Below, one piece after another: positions 1 through 9,980 of a stretch of DNA of 10,862 nucleotides. Where the stretch lies: contig CAKQFW010000056.1 in the NCBI GenBank assembly GCA_934230965.1, positions 1 to 10,862 on the forward strand. Reading direction: 5' to 3'. The translations under genes and the position numbers were made by a program. This DNA is from an uncultured Prevotella sp. (GTDB lineage: Bacteria > Bacteroidota > Bacteroidia > Bacteroidales > Bacteroidaceae). The notes below the pieces were generated by a model. That model was not told where the DNA came from, made no database searches, and saw nothing but the letters and a program-made list of their open reading frames with translations. Position 1 is the first letter of the stretch, and each line of letters opens with the position of its first letter.

Positions 1-146
1 TTTTTTTTGGTAATACCTTTGATTATCAAAGAGAAAAGTAATGCGTCGGCCCTGCGGTCGATACGAGACAATTTTCTCAATGGTTTTATCAACAAAAGGG
101 CTGTATTTGTCTATTGAAAAGGCTGTTATACCACTTAATAAGGTGG

Positions 147-221
147 GATAATAAAGATGCATAATAAAGAAGGGGCAACAAAAACATCTATTATAATACG
201 TGTTGTAAGATAATAAAGATG
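147..221 (+). repeat. 13-bp direct repeat, two copies
   Basis: GATAATAAAGATG occurs identically at 147-159 and 209-221. The second copy forms part of the right arm of the 172-233 hairpin. The left arm contains an approximate inverted copy (CATCTATTAT, 185-194), so the motif is present three times within 75 bp. The function is unknown. It may be a partial duplication of the terminator arm. Confidence 0.6.
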
Positions 222-233
222 TTTTGTTGCCCC
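161..233 (-). terminator. Intrinsic terminator of the beta-galactosidase gene
   Basis: The arms 172-189 and 217-233 pair as GGGGCAACAAAA(A)CATCT against AGATGTTTTGTTGCCCC with one bulged A. A further ATTAT/ATAAT pairing (190-194 with 210-214) extends the stem. Read leftward from the beta-galactosidase stop at 301, the hairpin begins about 70 nt downstream and is followed by the T-rich tail TTCTTTATTAT. That is the arrangement of a Rho-independent terminator. On the plus strand a T7 run occurs 16 bases past the stem, so bidirectional action is possible but less well supported. Confidence 0.7.
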
Positions 234-300
234 CCTATTTGTTAGGCGTTTTTTTGTACTATCGAAGTAATATCATTCTATCTACGTTATTGCGATAAGT

Positions 301-3654
<3,354 letters not shown>

Positions 3655-3713
3655 TCATATTAATGTAGTACGAAATATTTGAAGTGGCATTTTGTCCGAA
3701 GTATAGTTTGTTT

Positions 3714-4637
3714 TTAAACGTTCTCTCTTTCTTGTGATTGGGTGGTATTGCTTTTGCCTTTCATTTTTCTAAATTGAGAAGGAGAGGAACCAAGGTGGGC
3801 TTTTACAAACTTTCCAAAAAATGAAAGATTAGGAAATTGTAAATAGTTGGCTATCTCTTTTATACTAAGGTCAGAATGTGACAGTAGACGGCTGATGTCT
3901 TCTGTTGAATATTCAACAATCCATTCGTAAGCCGTCTTCCCGCTGTTGACTTTACATACATTAGACAGATATTTTCGTGTTATACAGAGTTTTTTGCTAT
4001 AGAAATCTACATTTCTTGGCTTTACTTCCATTGAAGACAATAATTGTATGAATTGTTTGAACAGCAAAGCCCCCCTTGAAACATGCAGTGATGTTCGTTG
4101 CGAACTATTGTGTTCGATGATGCTCAGTAGGCAGAAGAGGAAAGAATTAACCATGCTGCCGATAATTTGCTTCTTATATTTAGTGTCCTCTTTCAATAAC
4201 TGTTCAGATAGCAAGGCATGATATTTCTCGAATGTGCTCATGCTCTGCTCGTCAATATGAATGATGGGCTTGTATTTTAAATAGAAAGACATATCCACAA
4301 CATCATTTATATGCAGTATTTTACGAGCGTTTTGCGCTGATATGCATACAGCTTTTGCCGTGAAGTCAAAACTAAACAAGCACTCGTTAAAAATGGCGTT
4401 GGGTTGGCATATTCTAATATCATTGCATGAGGCAGTTTCATTCACTTTTCCAACCCTCATAGCCACGCGTCCCGACTTTACTATGATGATAAGCAAAAAA
4501 TCAATTTTTATCGTTTGTAACTTTGAAAAATTGCGTAAATCGTCAACTATTACCACATCGCTGTCAGCATAATTTACAAATTCAGTATTTACCAACTGTG
4601 TGATATCTGTTGTTCCTATTTTGTCTTTTTCTACCAT
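3714..4637 (-). CDS. AraC-family transcriptional regulator
   Basis: This is a 307-residue DNA-binding regulator. The N-terminal part (about 1-180) is rich in beta-strand-like sequence, as expected of a cupin-like ligand/dimerisation domain, but is poorly conserved and gives no clue to the effector. Residues 205-292 are the AraC/XylS HTH_18 domain. The first helix-turn-helix is around 211-232 (FYSKKLCITRKYLSNVCKV) and the second around 258-284 (SIKEIANYLQFPNLSFFGKF), followed by the typical SPSQFRK ending of the second unit. The gene diverges from the TolC-type efflux operon, sharing a 189-bp intergenic region with palindromes, so it is most likely the local regulator of that operon. The beta-galactosidase gene lies 215 bp downstream on the same strand with its own promoter, so regulation of that gene cannot be excluded. 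The ATG at 4637 is the only reasonable start. No terminator is visible after the stop. Confidence 0.9.
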   Translation of the reverse strand: MVEKDKIGTTDITQLVNTEFVNYADSDVVIVDDLRNFSKLQTIKIDFLLIIIVKSGRVAMRVGKVNETASCNDIRICQPNAIFNECLFSFDFTAKAVCISAQNARKILHINDVVDMSFYLKYKPIIHIDEQSMSTFEKYHALLSEQLLKEDTKYKKQIIGSMVNSFLFCLLSIIEHNSSQRTSLHVSRGALLFKQFIQLLSSMEVKPRNVDFYSKKLCITRKYLSNVCKVNSGKTAYEWIVEYSTEDISRLLSHSDLSIKEIANYLQFPNLSFFGKFVKAHLGSSPSQFRKMKGKSNTTQSQERENV

Positions 4638-4657
4638 ATTAAGATTGTTTTTGTTGG

Positions 4658-4685
4658 CAAATATAGTAATAAAGTGTCAAAATTA
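4658..4685 (-). promoter_or_regulatory. Candidate -7 boxes of the AraC-family gene
   Basis: Two minus-strand matches to TAnnTTTG lie upstream of the start codon: TATATTTG (4658-4665) and TAATTTTG (4678-4685). Neither has a TTTG box at the usual 17-21 base spacing, so these are weak candidates for the regulator's promoter. If used, they would give leaders of roughly 15 or 35 nt. Confidence 0.35.
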
Positions 4686-4706
4686 GTAGCATAAAAGACA
4701 AAAGTA

Positions 4707-4735
4707 TTGTTCAATAATGGAACAAGTTCAATTAT
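4707..4735. promoter_or_regulatory. Cluster of GTTC/GAAC half-sites
   Basis: TTGTTC (4707-4712) and GAACAA (4720-4725) form a perfect inverted repeat with a 7-bp spacer. The overlapping GAAC-AA-GTTC (4720-4729) is a second, tighter palindrome. In addition GTTCAATAAT (4709-4718) and GTTCAATTAT (4726-4735) are a 9/10 direct repeat with a 17-bp period. AraC proteins usually bind direct repeats, so this is a candidate regulator site between the two divergent genes. The half-site core is shared with the palindrome at 4752-4781. Confidence 0.45.
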
Positions 4736-4751
4736 AGAGCTTTAAATGTGC

Positions 4752-4781
4752 CTATTAGAACACCTGAAAGTGTTCCTATAG
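4752..4781. promoter_or_regulatory. Palindromic operator at the -33 position of the efflux operon
   Basis: The core GAACAC-N6-GTGTTC (4758-4775) is a perfect inverted repeat. Extending it outward gives 12-bp arms CTATTAGAACAC and GTGTTCCTATAG that match at 10 of 12 positions. It ends three bases before the -7 box at 4785, and no TTTG -33 box is present. It therefore occupies the place of the missing -33 element, which fits an activator-dependent or repressor-blocked promoter. The cognate protein is inferred to be the divergent AraC-family regulator, but this is not shown. Confidence 0.6.
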
Positions 4782-4784
4782 TGG

Positions 4785-4792
4785 TAATTTTG
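4785..4792 (+). promoter_or_regulatory. -7 box of the efflux operon promoter
   Basis: TAATTTTG matches the Bacteroidota -7 consensus TAnnTTTG. It lies 34 bases before the ATG at 4827, predicting a short AT-rich leader of about 28 nt. The expected -33 TTTG around 4760-4767 is absent and a palindrome sits there instead. No Shine-Dalgarno sequence is evident. Confidence 0.55.
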
Positions 4793-4826
4793 TCGCAAAA
4801 TTTATAGAAAGTAAGAATTATAAAAG

Positions 4827-6263
4827 ATGAAAAAAGTATTAATGTTTGGATTGATGATGTTTGCTTTTGCCAATGCATATGCTATTGGTAAAAACTGGTC
4901 GCTCGATTCATTAAGAGTGAGGGCTGTTAGCAACAATAAGGCTCTTCTTATGGCAAGGCAGAGCAAAAATGCTGCACATTATGTGCATAAATCAGCAACG
5001 ACAAACTATTTGCCCAAGGTTTCAGCTACAGGAGCATATCTGTACACAAGTCGTGAAGTGTCTTTGCTGAGTAATGAACAAAAGCAGACCTTCACAAATA
5101 TCGGAACAGATCTGTCTGTAATGGTTCCAAATCTTGCACCTATGAGCTCTCAACTCAATGCGATGGGAGAAGGCCTTGTAGATGCTTTACATACCGACAC
5201 ACGAAGTGCAGGTGTAGTGTCGGTTATGCTCACACAGCCTATATATATGGGAGGTAAAATTAGAGCATATAACAAAATAACACAATATGCAGAACAAGCT
5301 GCAGGTACAATGTATGATAAAATATTGCAAGATATTATTGTAGAAGTAGATGAGGCATACTGGAAACTGGTTGCACTGCATAGCCGGAAACAACTAGCCG
5401 AAGGCTATAAGGCATTAGTTGATAAATTAGAAAGCGACGTTGAACAACTGGTAAAAGAAGGCATGGCTACCAAGGCTGACCTTCTTAGTGTGAAGGTGAA
5501 AGTGAACGAAGCTGGCGTTGCCCTCATTCAAGTTGATAATGGCATTGAACTGTCGCGTATGAACCTTTGTCGTATATGCGGACTTGATATGGACGAACCA
5601 TTAGAGGTTGATGATGACATAGACGTGATGTCATCAACTGATGAAAGCGATGTAGATACGAACAACGTTGCATCAACAGCACACAGTCTTGTGCAGCAAG
5701 CTGAAAGCAATCGCAAGGAATTGCAAACGCTACAACTTCAGAACAAAATTTTTGATGAGAAGATAAAGCTGGCTCGAGCCGAATATCTTCCCAAACTGGC
5801 ATTGATGGGAGGTTATGTGGCCAGTAACCCCTCAGTGTTTAATAGTTTTGAACGTAAAATGAAAGGAATGTGGAATATCGGAGTAACGCTTAATGTCCCT
5901 ATACTTACCTGGGGCGATCGCAACTATAAGGTGAAGGCTGCTAAGGCAGAGGCTTTTATGCACAAATATGAGACGGCAGAGGTAAAAGAAAAAATAGAGT
6001 TACAGGTAAATCAATGTCGCCAGAAGTTGCAAGAAAGTATGGAACGATACCAAACGACCATAAGAAGTGTTGAAGAGGCTGAAGAAAACCTACGTTATGC
6101 CAATCATGGGATGAAAGAAGGCGTAATCACCTTAAGCAATGTAATGGAGGCGCAGACTGCATGGTTAAAGGCAAAGTCGGAATGGGTAAACGCTCAAGTG
6201 GATATTCGTCTCGCTAATCTTTATCTGAATAAAGCCATTGGCACAATAAATACTCAAATATAA
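4827..6263 (+). CDS. TolC-family outer membrane efflux protein
   Basis: This 478-residue protein is predicted to form the trimeric outer-membrane channel-tunnel of a tripartite exporter. Residues 1-19 are a signal peptide (MKKVLMFGLMMFAFANAYA). Two OEP repeats follow, about 25-250 and 290-475, each opening with long helices. The equivalent strand motifs are YLPKVSATGAY (61-71) with QPIYMGGK (137-144), and YLPKLALMGGY (320-330) with VPILTWGDR (357-365). The long helices with few hydrophobic stretches, and the closing AQTAWLKAKSEWVNAQVDIRLANLYLNKAIG-like segment (from 442), are standard for the family. An acidic insert at 260-280 (DDDIDVMSSTDESDVD) separates the repeats. It is the first gene of the operon and faces a divergent AraC regulator. 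A 275-bp gap with repeat DNA follows before the adaptor gene. Family assignment is firm, but the exported substrate is unknown. Confidence 0.93.
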   Translation: MKKVLMFGLMMFAFANAYAIGKNWSLDSLRVRAVSNNKALLMARQSKNAAHYVHKSATTNYLPKVSATGAYLYTSREVSLLSNEQKQTFTNIGTDLSVMVPNLAPMSSQLNAMGEGLVDALHTDTRSAGVVSVMLTQPIYMGGKIRAYNKITQYAEQAAGTMYDKILQDIIVEVDEAYWKLVALHSRKQLAEGYKALVDKLESDVEQLVKEGMATKADLLSVKVKVNEAGVALIQVDNGIELSRMNLCRICGLDMDEPLEVDDDIDVMSSTDESDVDTNNVASTAHSLVQQAESNRKELQTLQLQNKIFDEKIKLARAEYLPKLALMGGYVASNPSVFNSFERKMKGMWNIGVTLNVPILTWGDRNYKVKAAKAEAFMHKYETAEVKEKIELQVNQCRQKLQESMERYQTTIRSVEEAEENLRYANHGMKEGVITLSNVMEAQTAWLKAKSEWVNAQVDIRLANLYLNKAIGTINTQI

Positions 6264-6281
6264 AAATACATTTCTCTTATA

Positions 6282-6521
6282 TAAATAGTTTAAGTTTCGC
6301 ATGCCTTTGCCATGCTGTTAGTTCTTGCTTAGGCAAGCGGCAAAGCCGAGCGAACAAGTTGACGAGCTGTTTGCCTTTACAACTCAAACCTTTTATAACA
6401 ACTTTGATAAGTATGGGTAGCAGCTTGTCTACTCGTCAACTCGTTTACTGACAGCAAGTTCTTGCTTATGCAAGCGGCAAAGCCGAGCGGAAAACTTGCG
6501 AAACTTCAGTAAATAGTTTAA
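6282..6521. mobile_element. Possible MITE-like or dispersed palindromic element
   Basis: The non-coding gap between the TolC and adaptor genes is bounded by an exact 12-bp direct repeat, TAAATAGTTTAA (6282-6293 and 6510-6521). Just inside it is an exact 10-bp inverted repeat, AAGTTTCGCA (6292-6301) and TGCGAAACTT (6497-6506). Nested inside are two 33-bp direct repeats (6320-6352, 6457-6489) and another exact 10-bp inverted pair, AGTTGACGAG (6357-6366) and CTCGTCAACT (6432-6441). A GCATG/CATGC hairpin lies at 6299-6315. There is no coding frame of note. The arrangement resembles a small non-autonomous element with a target-site duplication. Removing one repeat copy plus the interior would leave an ordinary operon gap of under 50 bp. 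The alternative is a structured intercistronic RNA. No transposase is visible, so mobility is inference. Confidence 0.5.
6320..6489 (+). repeat. Pair of 33-bp repeats with tandem hairpins
   Basis: Copies at 6320-6352 and 6457-6489 are in the same orientation, 137 bp apart, and differ at one base (G at 6332, T at 6469). Each holds two small back-to-back hairpins: CTTGC-N4-GCAAG (6324-6337 in copy one) and CGGC-AAA-GCCG (6338-6348). The compact palindromes resemble REP/BIME-type intergenic repeats. Whether copies exist elsewhere in the genome cannot be seen from this window. Confidence 0.7.
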
Positions 6522-6538
6522 TTAGAAAATTGATACAA

Positions 6539-7531
6539 ATGAAAAAGAATAGAATATTTACCAACATACTGGCAATGGCATTGGTTCTTATTGCCGTGAT
6601 AGTAGTAGTTATCACAGTAGGACTGTTTCGTACCGATAGGGAAGAAACACTTGAAGGACAGGCCGAGACAACCGACTATCGCCTTTCCTCAAAAGTACCA
6701 GCTCGTGTATTGGAAATAAAGGTTAAGGAGGGCGACTATGTACATAAGGGCGATACGCTTGTTGTGCTTGAGGCACCTGATGTAGAGGCAAAACTTTCGC
6801 AAGCAAATGCTGCTTATAATGCTGCAAAAGCAATGGAAGAGAAAGCCTACAATGGCGCACGCAAAGAAGATATTCAGGCTGCTTATGAAATGTGGCAGAA
6901 ATCGAAAGCTGCCGTTGAGGTGGCAGAGAAAACCTTCAATCGGGTGCAACGTCTGTTTGAAAATGGTGTAATGGCTGAGCAGAAACGAGATGAGGTAAAG
7001 GCTCAATATGATGCTGCTATAGCAACAGAAAAAGCCGCTAAGGCAAAATATGACATGGCAATAAATGGCGCACGAAAAGAAGAGAAAAACGCAGCACAGG
7101 CTCAGACCGAGCGCGCCAAAGGTGCTATAGCAGAGGTGAATTCGTATATAAAGGAAACTGTTCTGACGGCTACTGTTGATGGGCAAGTGACAGAAATATT
7201 CCCTGAGGTTGGCGAACTTGTTGGCACTGGTGCTCCTATTATGAATGTATCGGTAGTGAGTGATGTGTGGTTTACATTCAATATTCGTGAAGACAAATTA
7301 AAAGGTTACTCTATCGGTACTCATGCCGAGGTGTATGTGCCAGCCGTTGATAAAACGATACCAGTGCGTATTACTCTGATGAAAGATGTGGGCTCTTTTG
7401 CTGTATGGAAAGCAACAAAGGCGCTTGATGACCTTGATTTGAAGACGTTTGAAGTGCAAGCTCACCCGCTGCAACCTGTGAACGGTATCATGTCTGGTAT
7501 GTCGGCAGTACTTAAAAAAACGCATCAGTAA
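6539..7531 (+). CDS. HlyD/YhiI-family periplasmic adaptor (membrane fusion protein)
   Basis: This 330-residue protein is predicted to bridge the inner-membrane permeases to the TolC channel. A single N-terminal membrane anchor spans about 9-29. The first half of the biotinyl-lipoyl barrel-sandwich follows (about 45-80, SSKVPARVLEIKVKEGDYVHKGD), then an alpha-helical coiled-coil hairpin (about 82-200). The second lipoyl half is about 208-240 (ATVDGQVTEIFPEVGELVGTG), followed by a beta-barrel/membrane-proximal region to the end. The motif NGARKE occurs twice (105-110 and 176-181), once on each arm of the hairpin, as in the YhiI group. The ATG at 6539 is chosen over a TTG three codons upstream. 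The gene follows the TolC gene after the 275-bp repeat-containing gap and precedes the first permease gene by 39 bp. The family is firm, but the substrate is unknown. Confidence 0.9.
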   Translation: MKKNRIFTNILAMALVLIAVIVVVITVGLFRTDREETLEGQAETTDYRLSSKVPARVLEIKVKEGDYVHKGDTLVVLEAPDVEAKLSQANAAYNAAKAMEEKAYNGARKEDIQAAYEMWQKSKAAVEVAEKTFNRVQRLFENGVMAEQKRDEVKAQYDAAIATEKAAKAKYDMAINGARKEEKNAAQAQTERAKGAIAEVNSYIKETVLTATVDGQVTEIFPEVGELVGTGAPIMNVSVVSDVWFTFNIREDKLKGYSIGTHAEVYVPAVDKTIPVRITLMKDVGSFAVWKATKALDDLDLKTFEVQAHPLQPVNGIMSGMSAVLKKTHQ

Positions 7532-7570
7532 AGGATGAAAAATAAAAGAAAATAAAAAGTATATATAATT

Positions 7571-8752
7571 ATGAACATGATAAGCAAGATTATCAGAAGA
7601 ATTGCCATGATAGGCAGAAGAGAATTGAAGATGTATTCGCATCGTCCGCTCTTTCTCTTCTGTATGATCATTGCGCCACTGCTCTGTCTCGTCTTTTTAA
7701 CTACCCTGATGAGTAAAGGCTTGCCTACAAAGTTGCCTGCAGCAATTGTAGACGAGGATAATACGCACATTACGCATACGATTACCCGGATACTTGGTTC
7801 GATGGAGGAAGTGAATTTAGTACATCATTATACCTCTTTTGGTGAGGCAAGAAAAGCTATGCAACGGGGCGAAATATATGGTTTTTTTTATCTGCCAAAG
7901 AAAACGACAGAGAAGGCTCTTGCAAGCCGACAACCACTAATATCGTTTTATACTAACGAGTGCTATTATGTGCCAGGTAACCTGTTGATGCGTGATATGC
8001 GTTACGCTTCTGAATTGACTGGACTTGCATTGACGCGAGAGACACTCTATGCACATGGCTTAACCGAGCGGCAGGCCATGGGGGTAATACAACCCATAAA
8101 GATAGAAACGCATCCGCTTAACAATCCGTACCTCGACTATTCGGTCTATCTCAATAATATGCTTATACCAGGCATTTTCATTCTGCTGGTTATGTTGTCG
8201 GCGGCATACACCATCGGAATAGAGTGGAAACGTAATTCGCAGCTTGTGCTCTATCGAATGTCGGGCAAATCGTCACTTACAGCCATCGTAGGAAAATTAT
8301 TGCCACAAACATTGGTTTTTTGGCTTATTGCTATATTGTATGCTGTATGCTTTTATCGCTATCTACAGTTTCCTTGTAACAGTGGCCTATTGCCAATGAT
8401 ACTAATAGGTATGCTTACAGTGTTGGGCGCACAAGGGCTTGCTACCTTCATTTTCGGAATATGTGGACAAATGCGACTGTCAATGTGTCTTTGCTCGCTC
8501 TGGGGCATCTTGTCGTTCTCGTTAGCTGGTTTTACATTTCCTGTGACCGCAATGGATGGCATATTGCAAAAACTGGCCGTTATCTTCCCCTTGCGTCACT
8601 ATTATTTATTATATGTAAATCAGGCTCTTAATGGATACAACATCGTATACGCTTGGCAAAGCTTGCTTGCAATGATTATATTCGCATTGTTACCGTTGCT
8701 CACTTTGCGTCACTATCACAGCCTGTTTCTTAACCATAAATATATTCCATAA
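7571..8752 (+). CDS. ABC-2 type transporter permease, first of a pair
   Basis: This 393-residue inner-membrane protein of the ABC2_membrane_3 (YhhJ/YbhR-like) type has one transmembrane segment near the N terminus (about 27-46). A large extracytoplasmic domain follows (about 50-195), containing LPAAIVDEDNTHITHTI. Five more transmembrane segments lie at about 197-217, 240-262, 273-297, 303-325 and 361-380. The family signature is seen at 318-344 (LAGFTFPVTAMDG...IFPLRHYY). It is paralogous to the next gene; compare EARKAMQRGEIYGFFYLPK with EARQLLKESKIYGVVRIPK. Its stop TAA overlaps the ATG of that gene by one base, implying translational coupling and a heterodimeric permease. It contains no Walker A or ABC signature motif, so it needs a separate ATPase or another energy source. 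The substrate is unknown. Confidence 0.88.
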   Translation: MNMISKIIRRIAMIGRRELKMYSHRPLFLFCMIIAPLLCLVFLTTLMSKGLPTKLPAAIVDEDNTHITHTITRILGSMEEVNLVHHYTSFGEARKAMQRGEIYGFFYLPKKTTEKALASRQPLISFYTNECYYVPGNLLMRDMRYASELTGLALTRETLYAHGLTERQAMGVIQPIKIETHPLNNPYLDYSVYLNNMLIPGIFILLVMLSAAYTIGIEWKRNSQLVLYRMSGKSSLTAIVGKLLPQTLVFWLIAILYAVCFYRYLQFPCNSGLLPMILIGMLTVLGAQGLATFIFGICGQMRLSMCLCSLWGILSFSLAGFTFPVTAMDGILQKLAVIFPLRHYYLLYVNQALNGYNIVYAWQSLLAMIIFALLPLLTLRHYHSLFLNHKYIP

Positions 8753-9969
8753 TGAAAAGAACGCTTATAAACATTATTCAAATATGGATGACGGAGATGA
8801 ATGAAATCATGCGCGACAAAGGCATATTGATTTTCATCATATTCGTGCCACTATGCTACCCTTTGCTTTATTCGTATGTATACACTAACGAGGTGGTGCG
8901 AGATGTGCCCTTTGCTGTGATTGATGACTGTAACAGCCAAATAAGTCGTGAATTTATACGCAAGATGGATGCCACCCCCGACGCTCGGCTGGTAGCACAC
9001 TGCAATGATGTGGCTGAGGCTCGACAATTGTTGAAGGAAAGCAAAATATATGGTGTGGTGCGCATACCCAAGACGTTTAATCACGATATTTGGCGTGGCG
9101 AACAAACCACGATAGGGCTGTATTGTAACATGAGTTCACTGTTATACTACAAGGCTCTTTTACTTGCTGCTAACAACGTATCATTAGATATGAATCGTGA
9201 TATTAAGGTTGAGAAATATCTGCATCCCTCAACTCGAGAAAATGAAGAAATATCGCGTATGCCGATAGAGTATGACTATGTTAGTCTATATAATCCACAA
9301 AGCGGCTTTGCGGCTTTCCTCATCCCGCCAGTGCTGATGCTTATCATTCAGCAAACGTTGTTTCTTGGCATAGGTATGTCTATGGGTAATCAATGCGAAA
9401 AATGTCTTGCAAATATGTTGCCAAAACGTAAATGGTACAGGCGGCCTTTTGATATTGTAATGGGTAAGGCCTTGTTCTATTTTGTGCTTTATCTGTTTAT
9501 GGCAATATATATGTACACAGCTGTTACTCATTGGTTCGGATTGCCTAACCTTGGCGACTATTGGGTGTTCTTACGGTTTATCATACCGTATATTCTTGCA
9601 TGTGTCTTTATGGCGATGGTGTTGTCAGTACTAGTTTATCGAAGAGAGGACTGCATCATGCTGTTCGTTTTTCTATCTGTACCGTTGCTCTTTTTGTCGG
9701 GCATCTCATGGCCAGGGTCTGATATTCCTTTGTTTTGGAAGTGTATATCGTGGTTCTTCCCTTCAACCTTCGGTATGAATGGTTACTTGCGAATTATGGG
9801 TATGGGTGCTACTATTGCCGATATTCGGAATGAATATATTGGCCTTTGGTGTCAAGTCTTGGTTTATGCCACTTTGGCATGTATAATGTATGGTTTACGT
9901 TTAAAAGCTATTGTGAAGCGACTATCGTTGGCTGATAATCGCAAAATGATATATAAAATAAATCATTAA
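8752..9969 (+). CDS. ABC-2 type transporter permease, second of a pair
   Basis: This 405-residue paralogue of the preceding permease has the same architecture: transmembrane segment about 24-45, extracytoplasmic domain about 50-185 (VPFAVIDDCNSQISREFIR), then segments about 187-210, 238-258, 272-296, 302-320 and 364-382. The permease signature appears at 313-340 (FLSGISWPGSD...ISWFFPSTFG). It begins inside the stop codon of the first permease gene (TAATG), so the two are likely made in equal amounts and assemble together. It has no nucleotide-binding motifs. The C terminus is basic and cytoplasmic (KRLSLADNRKMIYKINH). The stop codon lies in an 11-A run that leads directly into the next gene. 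Confidence 0.88.
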   Translation: MKRTLINIIQIWMTEMNEIMRDKGILIFIIFVPLCYPLLYSYVYTNEVVRDVPFAVIDDCNSQISREFIRKMDATPDARLVAHCNDVAEARQLLKESKIYGVVRIPKTFNHDIWRGEQTTIGLYCNMSSLLYYKALLLAANNVSLDMNRDIKVEKYLHPSTRENEEISRMPIEYDYVSLYNPQSGFAAFLIPPVLMLIIQQTLFLGIGMSMGNQCEKCLANMLPKRKWYRRPFDIVMGKALFYFVLYLFMAIYMYTAVTHWFGLPNLGDYWVFLRFIIPYILACVFMAMVLSVLVYRREDCIMLFVFLSVPLLFLSGISWPGSDIPLFWKCISWFFPSTFGMNGYLRIMGMGATIADIRNEYIGLWCQVLVYATLACIMYGLRLKAIVKRLSLADNRKMIYKINH

Positions 9970-9980
9970 AAAAAAAAATT

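Larger units (their letters stand above)
1..300. other. Non-coding region downstream of the beta-galactosidase gene
   Basis: No convincing gene is visible here. It opens with a run of eight T, which could be the tail of a terminator for a rightward gene outside the window. A 15-bp palindrome, CTTTGATTATCAAAG, lies at 17-31. A 36-codon ATG-to-stop frame on the plus strand (41-151) has no recognisable domain and is not called as a gene. The right part holds the large hairpin described separately (172-233), then AT-rich sequence up to the beta-galactosidase stop codon at 301-303. Confidence 0.6.

Noticed and set aside
6320..6489. Possible two-repeat CRISPR array
   Set aside because: Only two copies, a 104-bp separation, internal hairpins and no cas genes. 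An intergenic palindromic repeat fits better.
6530..6538. TTG start three codons upstream of the adaptor ATG
   Set aside because: The ATG at 6539 gives the usual short basic leader (MKKNR) before the membrane anchor. Nothing supports use of the rarer start.
6689..7186. 165-codon minus-strand frame inside the adaptor gene
   Set aside because: Antisense to a well-supported coding region. Its hydrophobic, Cys- and Phe-rich composition is what the complement of a Lys/Glu/Ala-rich coiled coil would give.
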